DNA of 64,000 nucleotides from SXNM01 sp964586155 (GCA_964586155.1 CAZPHC010000010.1:111585-175584); one strand, 5' to 3'. Shown: positions 15,547 through 25,913, counted from the stretch's first letter. Numbers and translations are program-made. The notes: generated by a model not told the origin, from the letters alone.

Positions 15547-16824
15547 TCAGGACGGCAGGTCGCGCAGCATCGCCACGTCGAGCGCCTCGATGTCGCGCAG
15601 CGAGGCGGCGACGGCGACCGGCGCCAGCTCGACGCCCGGCAGCGCCAGCAGCCGCTCGACGCAGCCGGCGACGGCGTCTTCGTTGCCGCGGACCCAGATC
15701 TCGCCGTCGTCGAAGACCACCTCGGCCATGCCGAGGTCGACGCTGTCCAGCATCAAGCACATGCCGTAGTCCCAATCCCCGTCGGCCTCGTCGGGCCAAT
15801 GGTCGATGACGGCGTCGTAGAACGCCATGCGGTCGCCGCAGCGCAGCAACGCCGCCACCGGCCAGAGCGCGATCAGGCTGCCGTGGTCCATCGTGGCCAG
15901 CTCGTCGAGATCGTCCTGGTGCTCGGCGGCGACCTCGAGATCGACGTGCAGGGCGAAGAGCGCGGCGCGCAGCGCGACGACGTCGTCCGGGTGGCTGGCG
16001 CAGAGGGTGTGCACCGCGGCGCGATGATCCGGCCGGAACACGATCGCCGCGCTGGAGAACCGCGCCATGCCGGCGACCTTGGCGTCCGCCGCGCGACCGA
16101 ACGCGGCCCGCATCGGCGTCGACGGCAGCAGGTGGCCGGCGATCACCGAGCCCAAACGCACGCCACGGAGGTCGTCGATGGCCACCTGCAGCGCACCAGC
16201 CTGGGCGCGGAAGCCCGAGAGCGCCACGCGCGGGTCGCCGATGGGCCGGACCAGGACGCTGCCCTCGCTCGGCGCCGTCAGCACCTGCACCACGCTGAAG
16301 CGCGACGCCGCCAGTCGGGCGAGCGAGAAGCGCACCCCGGGGGCGAAGGCGGGATCTTCGGCCTGGATCGAGGCCCGATCGAGGTCGTAGGCGCTGGGAT
16401 CGAAGGCGCAGCGGCCGGTCGCGGTCTCGGCGTCGTCGCCGAACAACGGCGCGCCTTCAGCGAGCTGGCGCAGGAACCCGTCGATCGGCCGGACGCCGTC
16501 GACGTCGCGCGTGTCGAGGGCGGTGATCTCGGCGACCAGCCGGCGGCGCAGCCAGGCGAAGTCGTCGCTGCGCAGCCGCCCGGACGCGGTCTCGAGCGCG
16601 CGGCGCACCGCAGCCGAGACGCCGGCGCGCAGCGGCGACGCGCTGGCGCAGCGGCGGACCTGATCGGCGGCGCCGGTGCGCATGCGACGGTGACTCTCGG
16701 GCGAGGGGGCCGTGATCGGCGACACCGGCGCGCTGGACGCCTTGGCCTCCGGGTGATCCGCGGCGAAGGCCGAGGTGGTGGACGAAACGGACGCGGGGGA
16801 CGACGAACCATGCTGCAGACGCAT
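15547..16824 (-). CDS. Hypothetical protein, 425 residues
   Basis: A soluble protein with no signal peptide. The first 65 residues are Ser/Ala-rich and likely disordered. The rest is mixed alpha/beta, with a conspicuous acidic-aromatic motif (DHWPDEADGDWDYGMCLMLD) near residue 335 and a repeated VVFDDGEIWVRGNEDAV style. I recognise no family. GGAGG lies seven bases before the ATG, which supports this start. Downstream on the same strand are the membrane protein and PPC genes, upstream the NYN gene; gaps of 150-300 bases argue against one tight operon. Confidence 0.65.
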   Translation of the reverse strand: MRLQHGSSSPASVSSTTSAFAADHPEAKASSAPVSPITAPSPESHRRMRTGAADQVRRCASASPLRAGVSAAVRRALETASGRLRSDDFAWLRRRLVAEITALDTRDVDGVRPIDGFLRQLAEGAPLFGDDAETATGRCAFDPSAYDLDRASIQAEDPAFAPGVRFSLARLAASRFSVVQVLTAPSEGSVLVRPIGDPRVALSGFRAQAGALQVAIDDLRGVRLGSVIAGHLLPSTPMRAAFGRAADAKVAGMARFSSAAIVFRPDHRAAVHTLCASHPDDVVALRAALFALHVDLEVAAEHQDDLDELATMDHGSLIALWPVAALLRCGDRMAFYDAVIDHWPDEADGDWDYGMCLMLDSVDLGMAEVVFDDGEIWVRGNEDAVAGCVERLLALPGVELAPVAVAASLRDIEALDVAMLRDLPS

Positions 16825-16976
16825 CGGGCAACCTCCATGCGGGCGACTCGCCCTTGGTGATTGCTAGTTCGTGCGCTGCCGAATTCCGGTTCGGTCGGAG
16901 CCGCGGCTTTTGGGCCCGCCCTGGGCCCGATCGACGCCGGAGCTTGCAGATCTTATCGGGATCACGAAGGAACTTT

Positions 16977-17765
16977 TTATCCGCCGCGGCGCACGATCAG
17001 GGCGTCGCTGCCCGGCATCGCCGCGACGGTGTAGCCGGGCTGCTTGGCCACGAGCTGGCGCAGTTGGCGGAAGCCGTACGTGCGCGGGTCGAACGAAGGG
17101 TCGAGGCGCATCAACTGGTTGCCGATGCTGCCCAGATGGGCGAAGCCGTCGTCGCCCTCGGCGTTGTTGTAGGCGAGCGCGAGCAGGGGCCCGATCGGCT
17201 GCAGCTCGACGCCGGCGTCCTCCTCGACCTCGGGCTCGGGCTCGGGCTCGGGCGGCTGCTCCTTGGCGCCGCGGCGGTTCGACGCGGGCTTGCGTGAACG
17301 CGGCTTCTCCTCGGCCTCGTCGCCGGGCGAGGCCGTCAGCAGGTTCTCGAGGAAGACGAAGCGCTCACAGGCCTGGACGAAGGCCTTGGGCGTCTTGCGC
17401 CGGCCGATGCCGACGACGACCTTGGCGCTCTCGCGCAGGCGGGACGCCAGCCGGGTGAAGTCCGCGTCGCTCGAGACGATGCAGAAGACCTCGGCGGCGT
17501 CGGCGTGCAGCAGGTCCATCGCGTCGATGATCAGCGCCGAGTCGGTCGCGTTCTTGCCCGTGGTGTTGGCGAATTGCTGGGCCGGCTGCATCGCGTTGTC
17601 GGCGAGCACGGCCTTCCACTTCTGCAGCGCGTTGGTCGTCCAGTCGCCGTAGACGCGGCGGATGACGAGGCGGCCGTGGCGGCTGGCCTCGGCGATGACG
17701 GCGCCAGCGGCGGTGCCAGAGGTGTTGTCGGCGTCGATCAGGACGGCGACGCGGGGTTCGGTCAT
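16977..17765 (-). CDS. NYN-domain ribonuclease-like protein with LOTUS/OST-HTH tail
   Basis: A 262-residue protein with two domains. Residues 5-145 form a NYN (PIN-like) domain with the acidic residues of a metal-dependent nuclease: VAVLIDADN, then NATDSALIIDAMDLL, then SSDADFTRLASRLRE. After a charged linker with an EPEPEPEVEED run, residues 190-258 match OST-HTH/LOTUS (PIGPLLALAYNN, then DPRTYGFRQLRQLVAKQPGYTV), a putative RNA-binding module. This LabA-like architecture is widespread; bacterial targets are mostly unknown. GGAG precedes the ATG, and the stop is TAA. Confidence 0.9.
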   Translation of the reverse strand: MTEPRVAVLIDADNTSGTAAGAVIAEASRHGRLVIRRVYGDWTTNALQKWKAVLADNAMQPAQQFANTTGKNATDSALIIDAMDLLHADAAEVFCIVSSDADFTRLASRLRESAKVVVGIGRRKTPKAFVQACERFVFLENLLTASPGDEAEEKPRSRKPASNRRGAKEQPPEPEPEPEVEEDAGVELQPIGPLLALAYNNAEGDDGFAHLGSIGNQLMRLDPSFDPRTYGFRQLRQLVAKQPGYTVAAMPGSDALIVRRGG

Positions 17766-17850
17766 GGTGGGGGCTCCGAGACGCGGCGATGCCTGCGTGG
17801 TGTGCCGGGGATGCTACGCGGCTGGCGGCGAAAACACACGCGCCGCGGAC

Positions 17851-19200
17851 TCAACCCTGGTCGATGGCGCGCCGACCGCTGCCCTTGGTGGCGTCCAGCG
17901 CGATGACGCGCAGGTGGGCGCCGCCGCTGAACGACTCGGCCACGTGGCGCGACGGGATCGGCGTCAGCGTGCCCGGCTTGCACAGGACGAGCTCGCTCTG
18001 CGCACCGCACGAGATGGCCATCTCGCTGCCGTCGAGCGAGAACGCCACGCCGCGTGGCTCGAGGAAGCGGTTCGTCGTCGCGCGCACCGTGCCCGTCGCG
18101 AGATCCCAGAGGCTGACCTGGTTGGCCTTGGGGTTGGTGGCGACGACCGTGCCCGTGGCGTCGTGGATCGCGACGCTGAGCGTCTCGCCGGCCATCGCGT
18201 CGACCGCCGGTCCGCTCGCCGATCGCATCGTCGTCGCGGGCTCGCCGCCGCCGCGGTGCCAGAAGCTGATGCCGCCGTGGACCCCGGGCTGACCCATGAC
18301 CAGGCCGTCGCGCGGCGCCGAGACGACGACGGCGGCGGCGCCATCGGCCGAGAGCGCGACGTGGCCGGCGTTGATCCGCGCCGACGAGAACGGGAGCTTG
18401 CGCGCGTTGGCGTGCGAGCGCAGGTCGATCCAGGCGAGGTTCGGCACCTGGCCGCTGGCTTCGGTGCCGCCGCCGTTGGTGACGACGAGCTGGCCGCGAT
18501 CGGGCGTGAGCACGACGTCGTGCGGCGCCTCGCCGTAGCTGGGCAGGTCGCTGATCCAGCGCAGCGAGTTGCTGTCGCGCACGGCGATCACCCCGCGGTT
18601 GCTGCCGTCCTCGACGAAGGTCTCGGTGCAGAACAAGAACGCGCCGTCGCGGTTGAAGGTGCCGTGGCCGTAGAACTGCCGGCCCGGTCGCGGCTGGATC
18701 GTCGCCTGGACCGCGCCGCTGCGCAGATCGACCAGGCAGCAGCCTGCGCCGCGCTTCTCGAAGGCGACGGCGCGCCCGGCGTCGCGCGGGTCGATGGCGA
18801 TGCCGTGGGCGTAGAACGGGATCGGGAACGGCCGCGAGCGCAGCACGGCGGCGTCGAGGTCGATCCGGCTCAGCAGGTGGATGGTGGCACCGTCCTTGCC
18901 GACGATCGCGTCGGTGCCGAGCAGCGTGCCGCGGACGATGGCGTCGCGTGCGACCGTTCCGCCGGCCCTGGCAGCGGATGCGGACGTGACGACGCCCGGC
19001 GCACGCGCAGGCGACGCGGCGGGCACGGCCGAGGCTGGCGCCGGCGCCGCTCGCGCCGCCGCAGGGGCGGGTGCGGCGGCCTTCTCGCAGGCGCTGAGCA
19101 ACCCGGCGACGCTGGCGCCACCCGCGACGACGAGGAATCCGCGGCGATCGAGCGTCGCCGGCGGTCGCTGCTGCCCCGGATGTCCGGTCCGTCTGGCCAT
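17851..19200 (-). CDS. DUF1513 protein, Tat-exported lipoprotein
   Basis: The 449-residue protein carries a combined Tat and lipoprotein signal: twin arginines in DRRGFLVVAGG and a lipobox LLSAC. An Ala/Pro linker follows, and then a beta-propeller-like domain characteristic of DUF1513: YAHGIAIDPRDAGRAVAFEKRG, then QFYGHGTFNRDGAFLFCTE, then APHDVVLTPDRGQLVVTNGG. DUF1513 genes usually sit beside imelysin iron-uptake genes; here the imelysin operon is 21 kb away and no Fur-like box is visible upstream. GGAG lies seven bases before the ATG. Confidence 0.85.
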   Translation of the reverse strand: MARRTGHPGQQRPPATLDRRGFLVVAGGASVAGLLSACEKAAAPAPAAARAAPAPASAVPAASPARAPGVVTSASAARAGGTVARDAIVRGTLLGTDAIVGKDGATIHLLSRIDLDAAVLRSRPFPIPFYAHGIAIDPRDAGRAVAFEKRGAGCCLVDLRSGAVQATIQPRPGRQFYGHGTFNRDGAFLFCTETFVEDGSNRGVIAVRDSNSLRWISDLPSYGEAPHDVVLTPDRGQLVVTNGGGTEASGQVPNLAWIDLRSHANARKLPFSSARINAGHVALSADGAAAVVVSAPRDGLVMGQPGVHGGISFWHRGGGEPATTMRSASGPAVDAMAGETLSVAIHDATGTVVATNPKANQVSLWDLATGTVRATTNRFLEPRGVAFSLDGSEMAISCGAQSELVLCKPGTLTPIPSRHVAESFSGGAHLRVIALDATKGSGRRAIDQG

Positions 19201-19357
19201 CTGCGGCTCCGGCGGGCACCGCACGGGCGGCGACCTGGGCGAGTATCGGCAGGGTAGCCCCAAGGGCTGCCTGAGGCCAAGACTTGTTCGAGGGTAGCGA
19301 GCACAATCCAGACGATGCTAGCCTCGGGCCGACCGTCGCGACCGGGAAGGCTTCACC

Positions 19358-22300
19358 ATGACGAAACCTGGACACCGTGTGCCGAGGGTGTCGGCGACCG
19401 CGACGCAGCGGAAAGCGTCGACGCGGCATGTGCCGGCGCTTGCGCTCACCGCGCTGCTGGCTGCGCTCGTCGGATGCAGCGACGCCGGGCCCAGCGAAGG
19501 CACCACCAGCGGCGGCGCGGACGCCAGCGGCGTCGACCTCTGCGCGGGGATCGTCTGTGATGGCGCGGCCGACGACGCCTGCCGGGTCGCGGTCTGCGAT
19601 CCAGGCACGGGCACATGCAGCCTGCAGCCGCGCCTCGATGGCCTGGGCTGCGACGACGGTGACGGCTGCACCTTCGGCGATCGCTGCGCCAAGGGCGCCT
19701 GCGTCGCCGGCGCCAACCTCTGCAGCTGCGCCAGCGACGCGGACTGCGCCGACGACGCCGACCTCTGCAACGGCAAGCCCTACTGCGACACCAGCACGCC
19801 GCTGCACAGCTGCAAGACCAACCCGGCGACCGTCGTCAGCTGCACCGCCAGCGACGCCCCGTGCGCCGAGGCGACCTGCAACCCCAAGACCGGCACCTGC
19901 GCCGAGACGCCGCGCCCGGACGGCAGCCCCTGCGACGATGGCGTCGCCTGCACCGTCGGCGACGCCTGCACCAAGGGCAGCTGCACGCCCGGTCAGGGCG
20001 TCTGTCTCTGCAGCAGCGACGCCGACTGCCCCGACGACGCCGACCTCTGCAACGGCAAACCGTACTGCGACCCGGGCAGCCACAGCTGCAAGCCGAACCC
20101 GACGACGGTGGTGCAATGCGACACCAAGGACGACACGGCCTGCATCCACGCGACGTGCAAGCCCCAGGACGGCAGCTGCAGCCCGGCGCCCGCAGCGCCC
20201 GGCACCCTCTGCGACGACGGCGACGCCTGCACCGCCAACGACTTCTGCCTCGCCGGCAGCTGCCACGCCGGCAGCAACACCTGCTTCTGCAAGAGCGACG
20301 CCGAGTGCAGCGCCAGCGACGACGGCAACCTCTGCAACGGCGTGCCCTACTGCGACCTCAAGGACGGCCTGTGCAAGCCCAACGCGGCCAGCCTGGTCGT
20401 CTGCCCGACGGTCGACGACGACGCCTGCAGCAAGACGGTCTGCGAGGCCAAGACGGGCAAGTGCGTCCAGCGGGCGCGCGCCGACGTCGTCGCCTCCTGC
20501 ACCAGCGTCGCCGGCGTCACGGTCTGCGGCTACGTCGAGCTGACGTCCGGCGCCAAGCCCGACGCCGGGCCCTTCGCCTGCGAGGACGGCAGCGCCTGCA
20601 CTGACGGCGACGCCTGCGACGGCAAGGCCTGCAAGCCGGGCACCAAGGTCTGCGCCTGCAGCAGCGACGCCGACTGCGCGGCCCAGGACGACGGCGATCT
20701 CTGCAACGGCACGCTCTACTGCGACAGCAACGGCAGCAAGTCGTGCAAGGCCAACCCCGCCAGCGTGGTCTATTGCTCGCCCAAGGACGACACCGACTGC
20801 CTCAAGGCCGCCTGCAACACCAAGACCGGCGTCTGCGCCCTGCAACCCGTGGCCAAGGGCGCGCCCTGCGACGACGACAACCCGTGTACCGTCAGCGATG
20901 CCTGCGGCGTGGCCGTCTGCGTCGGCGGCGCGGCCAACGCCTGCGACGACGGCGACAGCTGCACGCTCGACACCTGCGTGCCGAGCACGGGCTGCGCCCA
21001 CGCGCCCAAGGTCTGCAACGACGGCAACGACTGCACCAGCGAGGCCTGCAGCAAGACCACGGGCCAATGCAGCGCCCCGACGAACCTCGCCAAGGGCAAG
21101 CCCTGCGACGCCGACGGCAGCGGCTGCACCGCCGGCGACAGCTGCGACGGCGCCGGCAGCTGCAAGGCCGGCGCACCGGTGGTCTGCAAGCAGCCGACCA
21201 ACCCCTGCGCCCAGGCGGTCTGCCAGAGCCAGGGCGGCACGGGCTACGCCTGCGTCGAAGCGGCCAAGAGCGACGGCACCAGCTGCGACGACGGCAGCGG
21301 CTGCTTTGGCGGCGCGACCTGCAAGGCCGGCAGCTGCAAGGTGGGCGACACGCCGCGCATCTTCGTCCAGGCCGAGACGCTGGCCAACGCGGCCGTCACG
21401 CTGCGCGGCGTCGCGATCACGTCGAAGGGGACCATCGTCGCGGTCGGAGCCAAGGGCACGCCGCAGGGCAAGCCGACGAGCTGGTCGTGGATCAGCAGCG
21501 TCCGCGACGCGAACGGCACGGCCCAGGGCATCGAGGTGCTGGCCGACGTGCCCGCGCACCCCCAGGCCATGCCGGTCGGCGTGCACAACCCGATCGCCGA
21601 CACGCTGATCGCCGTCGGCACCGCCGGCGCGGCCAGCGGCGCAGATCCGGCCATCGTCATGCGGCGGCTCGGCGCCGACGGCAAGGTCCTGGGCGGGGCC
21701 GTCCTCGCCAGCGACGGCCCGAGCGTGGCCATGGCCTCGACCAGCGACACCTCGCTCGGCGTGCTCGTCGGCGGCACCAGCGGCAGCAGCCCGTCGTGGG
21801 CCATCCTGCTGCGCCTGGACGCCACCGGCACGCTGCAGAAGACCGTGAAGCTGCAGCAGGAGCGCGCCGTCAGCGCCATCGCGGTCGCGGGCGGCCAGAG
21901 CATCGCGGTCGCGCTGATGAGCAACGTCGGCGGCGGCGACGCCAAGGGCAACCCGAACATGGTCATGCTCGACAGCAACGGCAAGGAGCTCTGGACGGTG
22001 GCGGTGCCGGTCGCCGACGCGCGCGCCATCACCGCGCTGATCGACCTGCCGGGCGATTCGCTGATCGGCCTGGGTCACCTCGACGCGAGTGTCGGCGGCA
22101 CGACCTTCTCGTTCCGGGCCTCGTCTGCGGCCTCCGGTTCGTCGGCTGCGGTGATCGGGTCGCAATTCCGGGCCCGCAGGCTGCTGCGCGGGCAGAAGGG
22201 CACGGTCTACGCCGTCGGTGACCTGACGCCATCAGCCGCGAGCCCGGGTGGCCGGCTGGTCGGCCTCGACCCCTACGGCAACGTCCACTGGTCCACCGTG

Positions 22301-23887
22301 CTCGCGGACGACGACTCCGTGGCGGCGAAGGACGCCGCGATCCAGCCCGACGGGCGCGTGGTCGTGGTCGGCGAGCGCACCGTCCAGGGCGCCCTGCAAG
22401 GGCTGGCGGCCCGCACCACGGCCTATGGCCAGACGAGCTGCGAGGCCGCGGGCGCCTGCCTGGACAAGGCGCCGGGCAGCTGCGACGACGGCAAGGCCTG
22501 CACCACCGACGGCTGCGACCCGCTGATCGGCTGCGTCCACGACGGCGGCAAGCCGCTGAACTGCGCGCCGACCAACGGCTGCTCCGACAGCGCGACGTGC
22601 ACGGCGGGCGCTTGCGTGCCGTCGGTGCAGGGCAAGCTGCGCATCGCCAGCATCATGCTCAACGGCATCGGCGCCTGGCCCTTCTTCGACACGATCTGGG
22701 ACAACGACCACGTCGCCTCGTACGTCGGCGATCCCAATACCGGCACCGTGCTGCGCTTGCACGTCCCCGCCAATTACGGCGAGACGACCGAGCTCGAGAA
22801 GGTGCAACCCTGCATGCAGGTGTCGGTCTACACCAGCATCCGCCACAGCGACGTCACGGCGAACGCCGTGTTGCTGGCCGGCAACCTGATCAAGGGCGTC
22901 GACAACCAGGCGATGTTCTGTCGCACCCAGGCCAAGGCGACGCCCTACGCGGTGCCGGCGCAGTGTGCCGGCTGCACCAGCACCGCGGTCGACGTGCGCG
23001 AGCTGCCCAACGGTGGCTTCTGGTCGCTGACGCGCGTGCTCGGCAAGGGCAAGCCGATCTGGATGATGCGCCACACCCCGGACGGCTACGCCGCGGAGCC
23101 CCACAGCCGAGGCACCGCCAACGACGGCACGCTGCCGACCGCGTTGGTGGCGCTCAGCGACGGCCTCGGCGTCGCCGTCGGCTCGCGGCCGAGCGGTGGC
23201 AAGACCGTCGGCTTCGCCCTGGGCGTCGAGACGGGCGGCGACGTCACGCGCTTCGACACGGCGATCACCGTGCCCGGCAGCAACGTCACGCTGGAGGCCG
23301 CGTTGGGTCTGGCCAACGGCGACTTCGTGGTCGGCGGCATGCAGGTGCTCAACGAAGTCGCGCAATCCCACCTGGTGGCTCGCCTCGACGCCAAAGGCAA
23401 GGTCAAGTGGACGACGAGCCCGTCGTTGCCGGACTTCTTCCGCGTCGACCAGCTCGTCGAGCGCAGCGACGGCATGCTGCTCGGCCACGGCCTGGTGCTG
23501 CTGAACGCGAACCCGGCGCCCTTCGTGTTCGCCCTGGAGGCCGGCGGCAACCCGCTCTGGTCGCGCACCTACCCCAAGTGGTTCAACAAGCAGCTGACGA
23601 GCAACGGCGAGGGCCTGGCCGTCGGCCCGGACGGCAAGATCGTCGTGCTGGCGCGCGAGTTCAAGGGCAGCCCGGCGCTCAACGTCATCTTCGCCGACGC
23701 CTCGGGCTACGCCAACTGCAAGGACGCCGGGTCCTGCGCCGGCAAGGGCATGGCCGACTGCGACGACGGCAAGCCCTGCACCCTCGACGTCTGCGACGCG
23801 GACCTCGGCTGCCAGCACGTGCCGACCAGCGGCGTCGCCTGTGGCCTGAACCAGATCTGCGCCCAGGGCTCGTGCGTCCAACCCTGA
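19358..23887 (+). CDS. Large cysteine-rich lipoprotein with CTDC repeats and two propeller-like domains
   Basis: The 1,509-residue protein has a lipoprotein signal (LLAALVGC, Cys40). Residues 55-665 are about 15 cysteine-rich units of the slime-mould CTDC type (CDDGxxCTxxDxCxxGxC) alternating with LCNGxxYCD units. Residues 670-1030 and 1090-1450 are two cysteine-poor, strand-rich regions with recurring VAVG and GTLPTALVALSDG motifs, probably beta-propellers of the delta-60/LVIVD kind. Each is followed by a short AG-x-C ... CDDG-x-x-CT ... GC unit. GGGAAGG precedes the ATG. It shares architecture with the gene at 51719 and is presumably exposed on the cell surface. No ligand can be inferred. 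Confidence 0.85.
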   Translation: MTKPGHRVPRVSATATQRKASTRHVPALALTALLAALVGCSDAGPSEGTTSGGADASGVDLCAGIVCDGAADDACRVAVCDPGTGTCSLQPRLDGLGCDDGDGCTFGDRCAKGACVAGANLCSCASDADCADDADLCNGKPYCDTSTPLHSCKTNPATVVSCTASDAPCAEATCNPKTGTCAETPRPDGSPCDDGVACTVGDACTKGSCTPGQGVCLCSSDADCPDDADLCNGKPYCDPGSHSCKPNPTTVVQCDTKDDTACIHATCKPQDGSCSPAPAAPGTLCDDGDACTANDFCLAGSCHAGSNTCFCKSDAECSASDDGNLCNGVPYCDLKDGLCKPNAASLVVCPTVDDDACSKTVCEAKTGKCVQRARADVVASCTSVAGVTVCGYVELTSGAKPDAGPFACEDGSACTDGDACDGKACKPGTKVCACSSDADCAAQDDGDLCNGTLYCDSNGSKSCKANPASVVYCSPKDDTDCLKAACNTKTGVCALQPVAKGAPCDDDNPCTVSDACGVAVCVGGAANACDDGDSCTLDTCVPSTGCAHAPKVCNDGNDCTSEACSKTTGQCSAPTNLAKGKPCDADGSGCTAGDSCDGAGSCKAGAPVVCKQPTNPCAQAVCQSQGGTGYACVEAAKSDGTSCDDGSGCFGGATCKAGSCKVGDTPRIFVQAETLANAAVTLRGVAITSKGTIVAVGAKGTPQGKPTSWSWISSVRDANGTAQGIEVLADVPAHPQAMPVGVHNPIADTLIAVGTAGAASGADPAIVMRRLGADGKVLGGAVLASDGPSVAMASTSDTSLGVLVGGTSGSSPSWAILLRLDATGTLQKTVKLQQERAVSAIAVAGGQSIAVALMSNVGGGDAKGNPNMVMLDSNGKELWTVAVPVADARAITALIDLPGDSLIGLGHLDASVGGTTFSFRASSAASGSSAAVIGSQFRARRLLRGQKGTVYAVGDLTPSAASPGGRLVGLDPYGNVHWSTVLADDDSVAAKDAAIQPDGRVVVVGERTVQGALQGLAARTTAYGQTSCEAAGACLDKAPGSCDDGKACTTDGCDPLIGCVHDGGKPLNCAPTNGCSDSATCTAGACVPSVQGKLRIASIMLNGIGAWPFFDTIWDNDHVASYVGDPNTGTVLRLHVPANYGETTELEKVQPCMQVSVYTSIRHSDVTANAVLLAGNLIKGVDNQAMFCRTQAKATPYAVPAQCAGCTSTAVDVRELPNGGFWSLTRVLGKGKPIWMMRHTPDGYAAEPHSRGTANDGTLPTALVALSDGLGVAVGSRPSGGKTVGFALGVETGGDVTRFDTAITVPGSNVTLEAALGLANGDFVVGGMQVLNEVAQSHLVARLDAKGKVKWTTSPSLPDFFRVDQLVERSDGMLLGHGLVLLNANPAPFVFALEAGGNPLWSRTYPKWFNKQLTSNGEGLAVGPDGKIVVLAREFKGSPALNVIFADASGYANCKDAGSCAGKGMADCDDGKPCTLDVCDADLGCQHVPTSGVACGLNQICAQGSCVQP

Positions 23888-23936
23888 CGCGGCCGGCCGT
23901 CGCGACGCCTTGCGCCGCGTGCGCGGGACCGGGACG

Positions 23937-25913
23937 ATGCGGTCGGGGCGCCGGCTGGCGCGGCGGGAGCAGGACGTGACGCGACGCGCAGACCGGACAC
24001 AGGCCACCGACCCCGGCGACGGCCCCAGCCAAGGCGCCGCCGCGCGCGGTCGCAGCGGACGCGGCCGGCTGCGCGCGCTGGCGCTGCTGGCGACCTGGCT
24101 GGCGCTGCCCCCGTCGGCCGATGCGGCTCCTGGCGACGGCGCGAGCGACGGCGGGGCGCGGCGGCAACGCCAGGTGCTGCACGAGCGCCCACCGGCGGCG
24201 GGCGGCGCCAAGCGCGGCGACCGCGTCGTCGGCGTCGCGGGCGCCGGCAAGCTGCCGGGTGCGATCGAGACGGCCTCTGGCACCATCCGCGCGCCACAGA
24301 CCAAGGGCGCGGGCGAAGCCGGCGGCGACGACGGCGCGCCGATCTACCCGGCGCCGCCGCCCCCCGGCACGACGCCGCCGCCCAAGATCAGCCCCGACGC
24401 CGCCACCGGCGCCGAAGGCGCGCTGCACTACCGCGTCGTCTTCGACCCGAGCGTCGCGCCGTTCAAGCGCGACCTCGCCTTCGACCACGCCGACGAGACC
24501 GGCGCGCTGCGCATGAGCGGCGCCGACGTCGAGGCCGTCGCCCTGCGCAGCGACCGCGGCCGCGCGGGCCACGAGCTGTTCTGGGGCCACGTCACGCTGC
24601 AGCTCGCCGCCGGGCGGCGCACGCCGCTGCCCTCGGTGGCCCCGGACTCGGCCATCTTGGGCTGGCAGGCCGATCCGCCGCTGCCGCTGACCTTTCACCG
24701 CGACGGCGCCGGCAACTTCAGCGTCGCGCTCGGCGGGGCGCGCGCCGAGGCGACGGTCGAGCTGCGCTACCTGATGGACGCGCCCTCGACCTACTTCGCC
24801 GCGCCGCTGGGCGACGGACCGGTGGCCGATGGTCCTCCGCAGCGGCCGCTGACGCCCGAGATCCAAGCCCAGATCGAGGCGCTCTGGCCGCTGCTCGGTG
24901 TCCGCCGCGACCAGACGCCGCGGGCCAACCTCGAGGCGCTGACCGCGTGGTTCCGCAGCTTCACGCCCGGCGCCGGGCCCAAGCCCGGTCCGGCGCTGCT
25001 GACCGAGATGATCACCCAGCGCAAGGGCATCTGCCGCCACCGCAGCCACGGCTTCGTCCTGGTCGCCTGGTCGCTCGGCCTGCGCGCGCACTACGTGATG
25101 AACGACGCCCACGCCTTCGTCGAGGTCTGGGCCCCTGGCGGCGACGGCCGTGGCTTCTGGCTGCGGGTCGACCTCGGCGGCGGCGCCGAGTCGCTCGAGC
25201 TGCACGGCGCCGAGGATCACACCCTGCATACGCCGCTTTTTGCCGACAGCCTGCCCCGCCCGCCGGCGTACATGGCGCAATTCGGCGGGCAGCGGCTCTC
25301 GGACGCGCGTCCAGGCGCGCCGAGCGCCGGCGGCCCGGGCACCTGGGCCGGCGCGCAGCAGGTGATCGGCGCCGACAAGTTCCAGAAGCGCCAGCCCGAC
25401 GCCGCTGGCCAGGGCGGCGGAGCCGGCGGCAACGCCGACCGCTCGCTCGGCGGCAACCAGGGCGGTAGCCAAGGCGGCGGCCAGGGTCCGCAGCCAGATC
25501 GGGCCTGGCTCGCCGAGCGTGCCGCGACCATCGCCGCGCCCGTCCGGCCACCGCCGAGCTCCGCGTCGGCCGAGCCTCCCGCCAGCGACGACGGCGACCG
25601 CCGCGCTGCCACCGTGCTCACGGTCGACGAGGCCGCCCCGGTCGCCTTCGTCGGCGAGCCGCTGCGGGTGCGCGGCACTCTGCGGGCGCTCGACGGCGCG
25701 ACCGACACCAAGGGCCGCACGCTGGAGGTCTGGTTGGTCGACCCCAAGCAGCCGAGCGCCAGCGTGCGCGTCGGGCTCGTGGTCACCCAGGGCCAGGGCC
25801 GCTTCGACGGCGAGATCGCGCTGCCGCTGGACGCCCGACTCGGGGTCTGGGACCTCGTGGTGCGCTTCCCCGGCGACCGCTCGCTGCAGCCCGCGTTCTC
25901 GCGCGATCGCTGA
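23937..25913 (+). CDS. Secreted transglutaminase-like cysteine protease domain protein
   Basis: About 658 residues. After a hydrophobic signal segment (LRALALLATWLALPPSADAA) and a Pro-rich region, residues 300-440 hold a transglutaminase core with all three catalytic elements: Cys in RKGICRHRSHGFV, His in NDAHAFVEVW and Asp in WLRVDLGGG. A Gly/Gln-rich linker leads to a C-terminal Ig-like region (VGEPLRVRGTLRAL). Such proteins cleave or cross-link peptides in the periplasm. ATG 23937 is listed; GTG 23976 with GGGAG six bases upstream is an equally good start. It begins 50 bases after the cysteine-rich lipoprotein gene and may be cotranscribed with it. Confidence 0.85.
   Translation: MRSGRRLARREQDVTRRADRTQATDPGDGPSQGAAARGRSGRGRLRALALLATWLALPPSADAAPGDGASDGGARRQRQVLHERPPAAGGAKRGDRVVGVAGAGKLPGAIETASGTIRAPQTKGAGEAGGDDGAPIYPAPPPPGTTPPPKISPDAATGAEGALHYRVVFDPSVAPFKRDLAFDHADETGALRMSGADVEAVALRSDRGRAGHELFWGHVTLQLAAGRRTPLPSVAPDSAILGWQADPPLPLTFHRDGAGNFSVALGGARAEATVELRYLMDAPSTYFAAPLGDGPVADGPPQRPLTPEIQAQIEALWPLLGVRRDQTPRANLEALTAWFRSFTPGAGPKPGPALLTEMITQRKGICRHRSHGFVLVAWSLGLRAHYVMNDAHAFVEVWAPGGDGRGFWLRVDLGGGAESLELHGAEDHTLHTPLFADSLPRPPAYMAQFGGQRLSDARPGAPSAGGPGTWAGAQQVIGADKFQKRQPDAAGQGGGAGGNADRSLGGNQGGSQGGGQGPQPDRAWLAERAATIAAPVRPPPSSASAEPPASDDGDRRAATVLTVDEAAPVAFVGEPLRVRGTLRALDGATDTKGRTLEVWLVDPKQPSASVRVGLVVTQGQGRFDGEIALPLDARLGVWDLVVRFPGDRSLQPAFSRDR

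Noticed and set aside
17762..22165. A 1,467-codon open frame on the minus strand
   Set aside because: It is antisense to two well-supported genes, rich in Arg/Ala/Gly by GC-codon shadowing, and has no domain character. The same applies to the other long antisense frames (for example 27872-31549 and 46801-49734).
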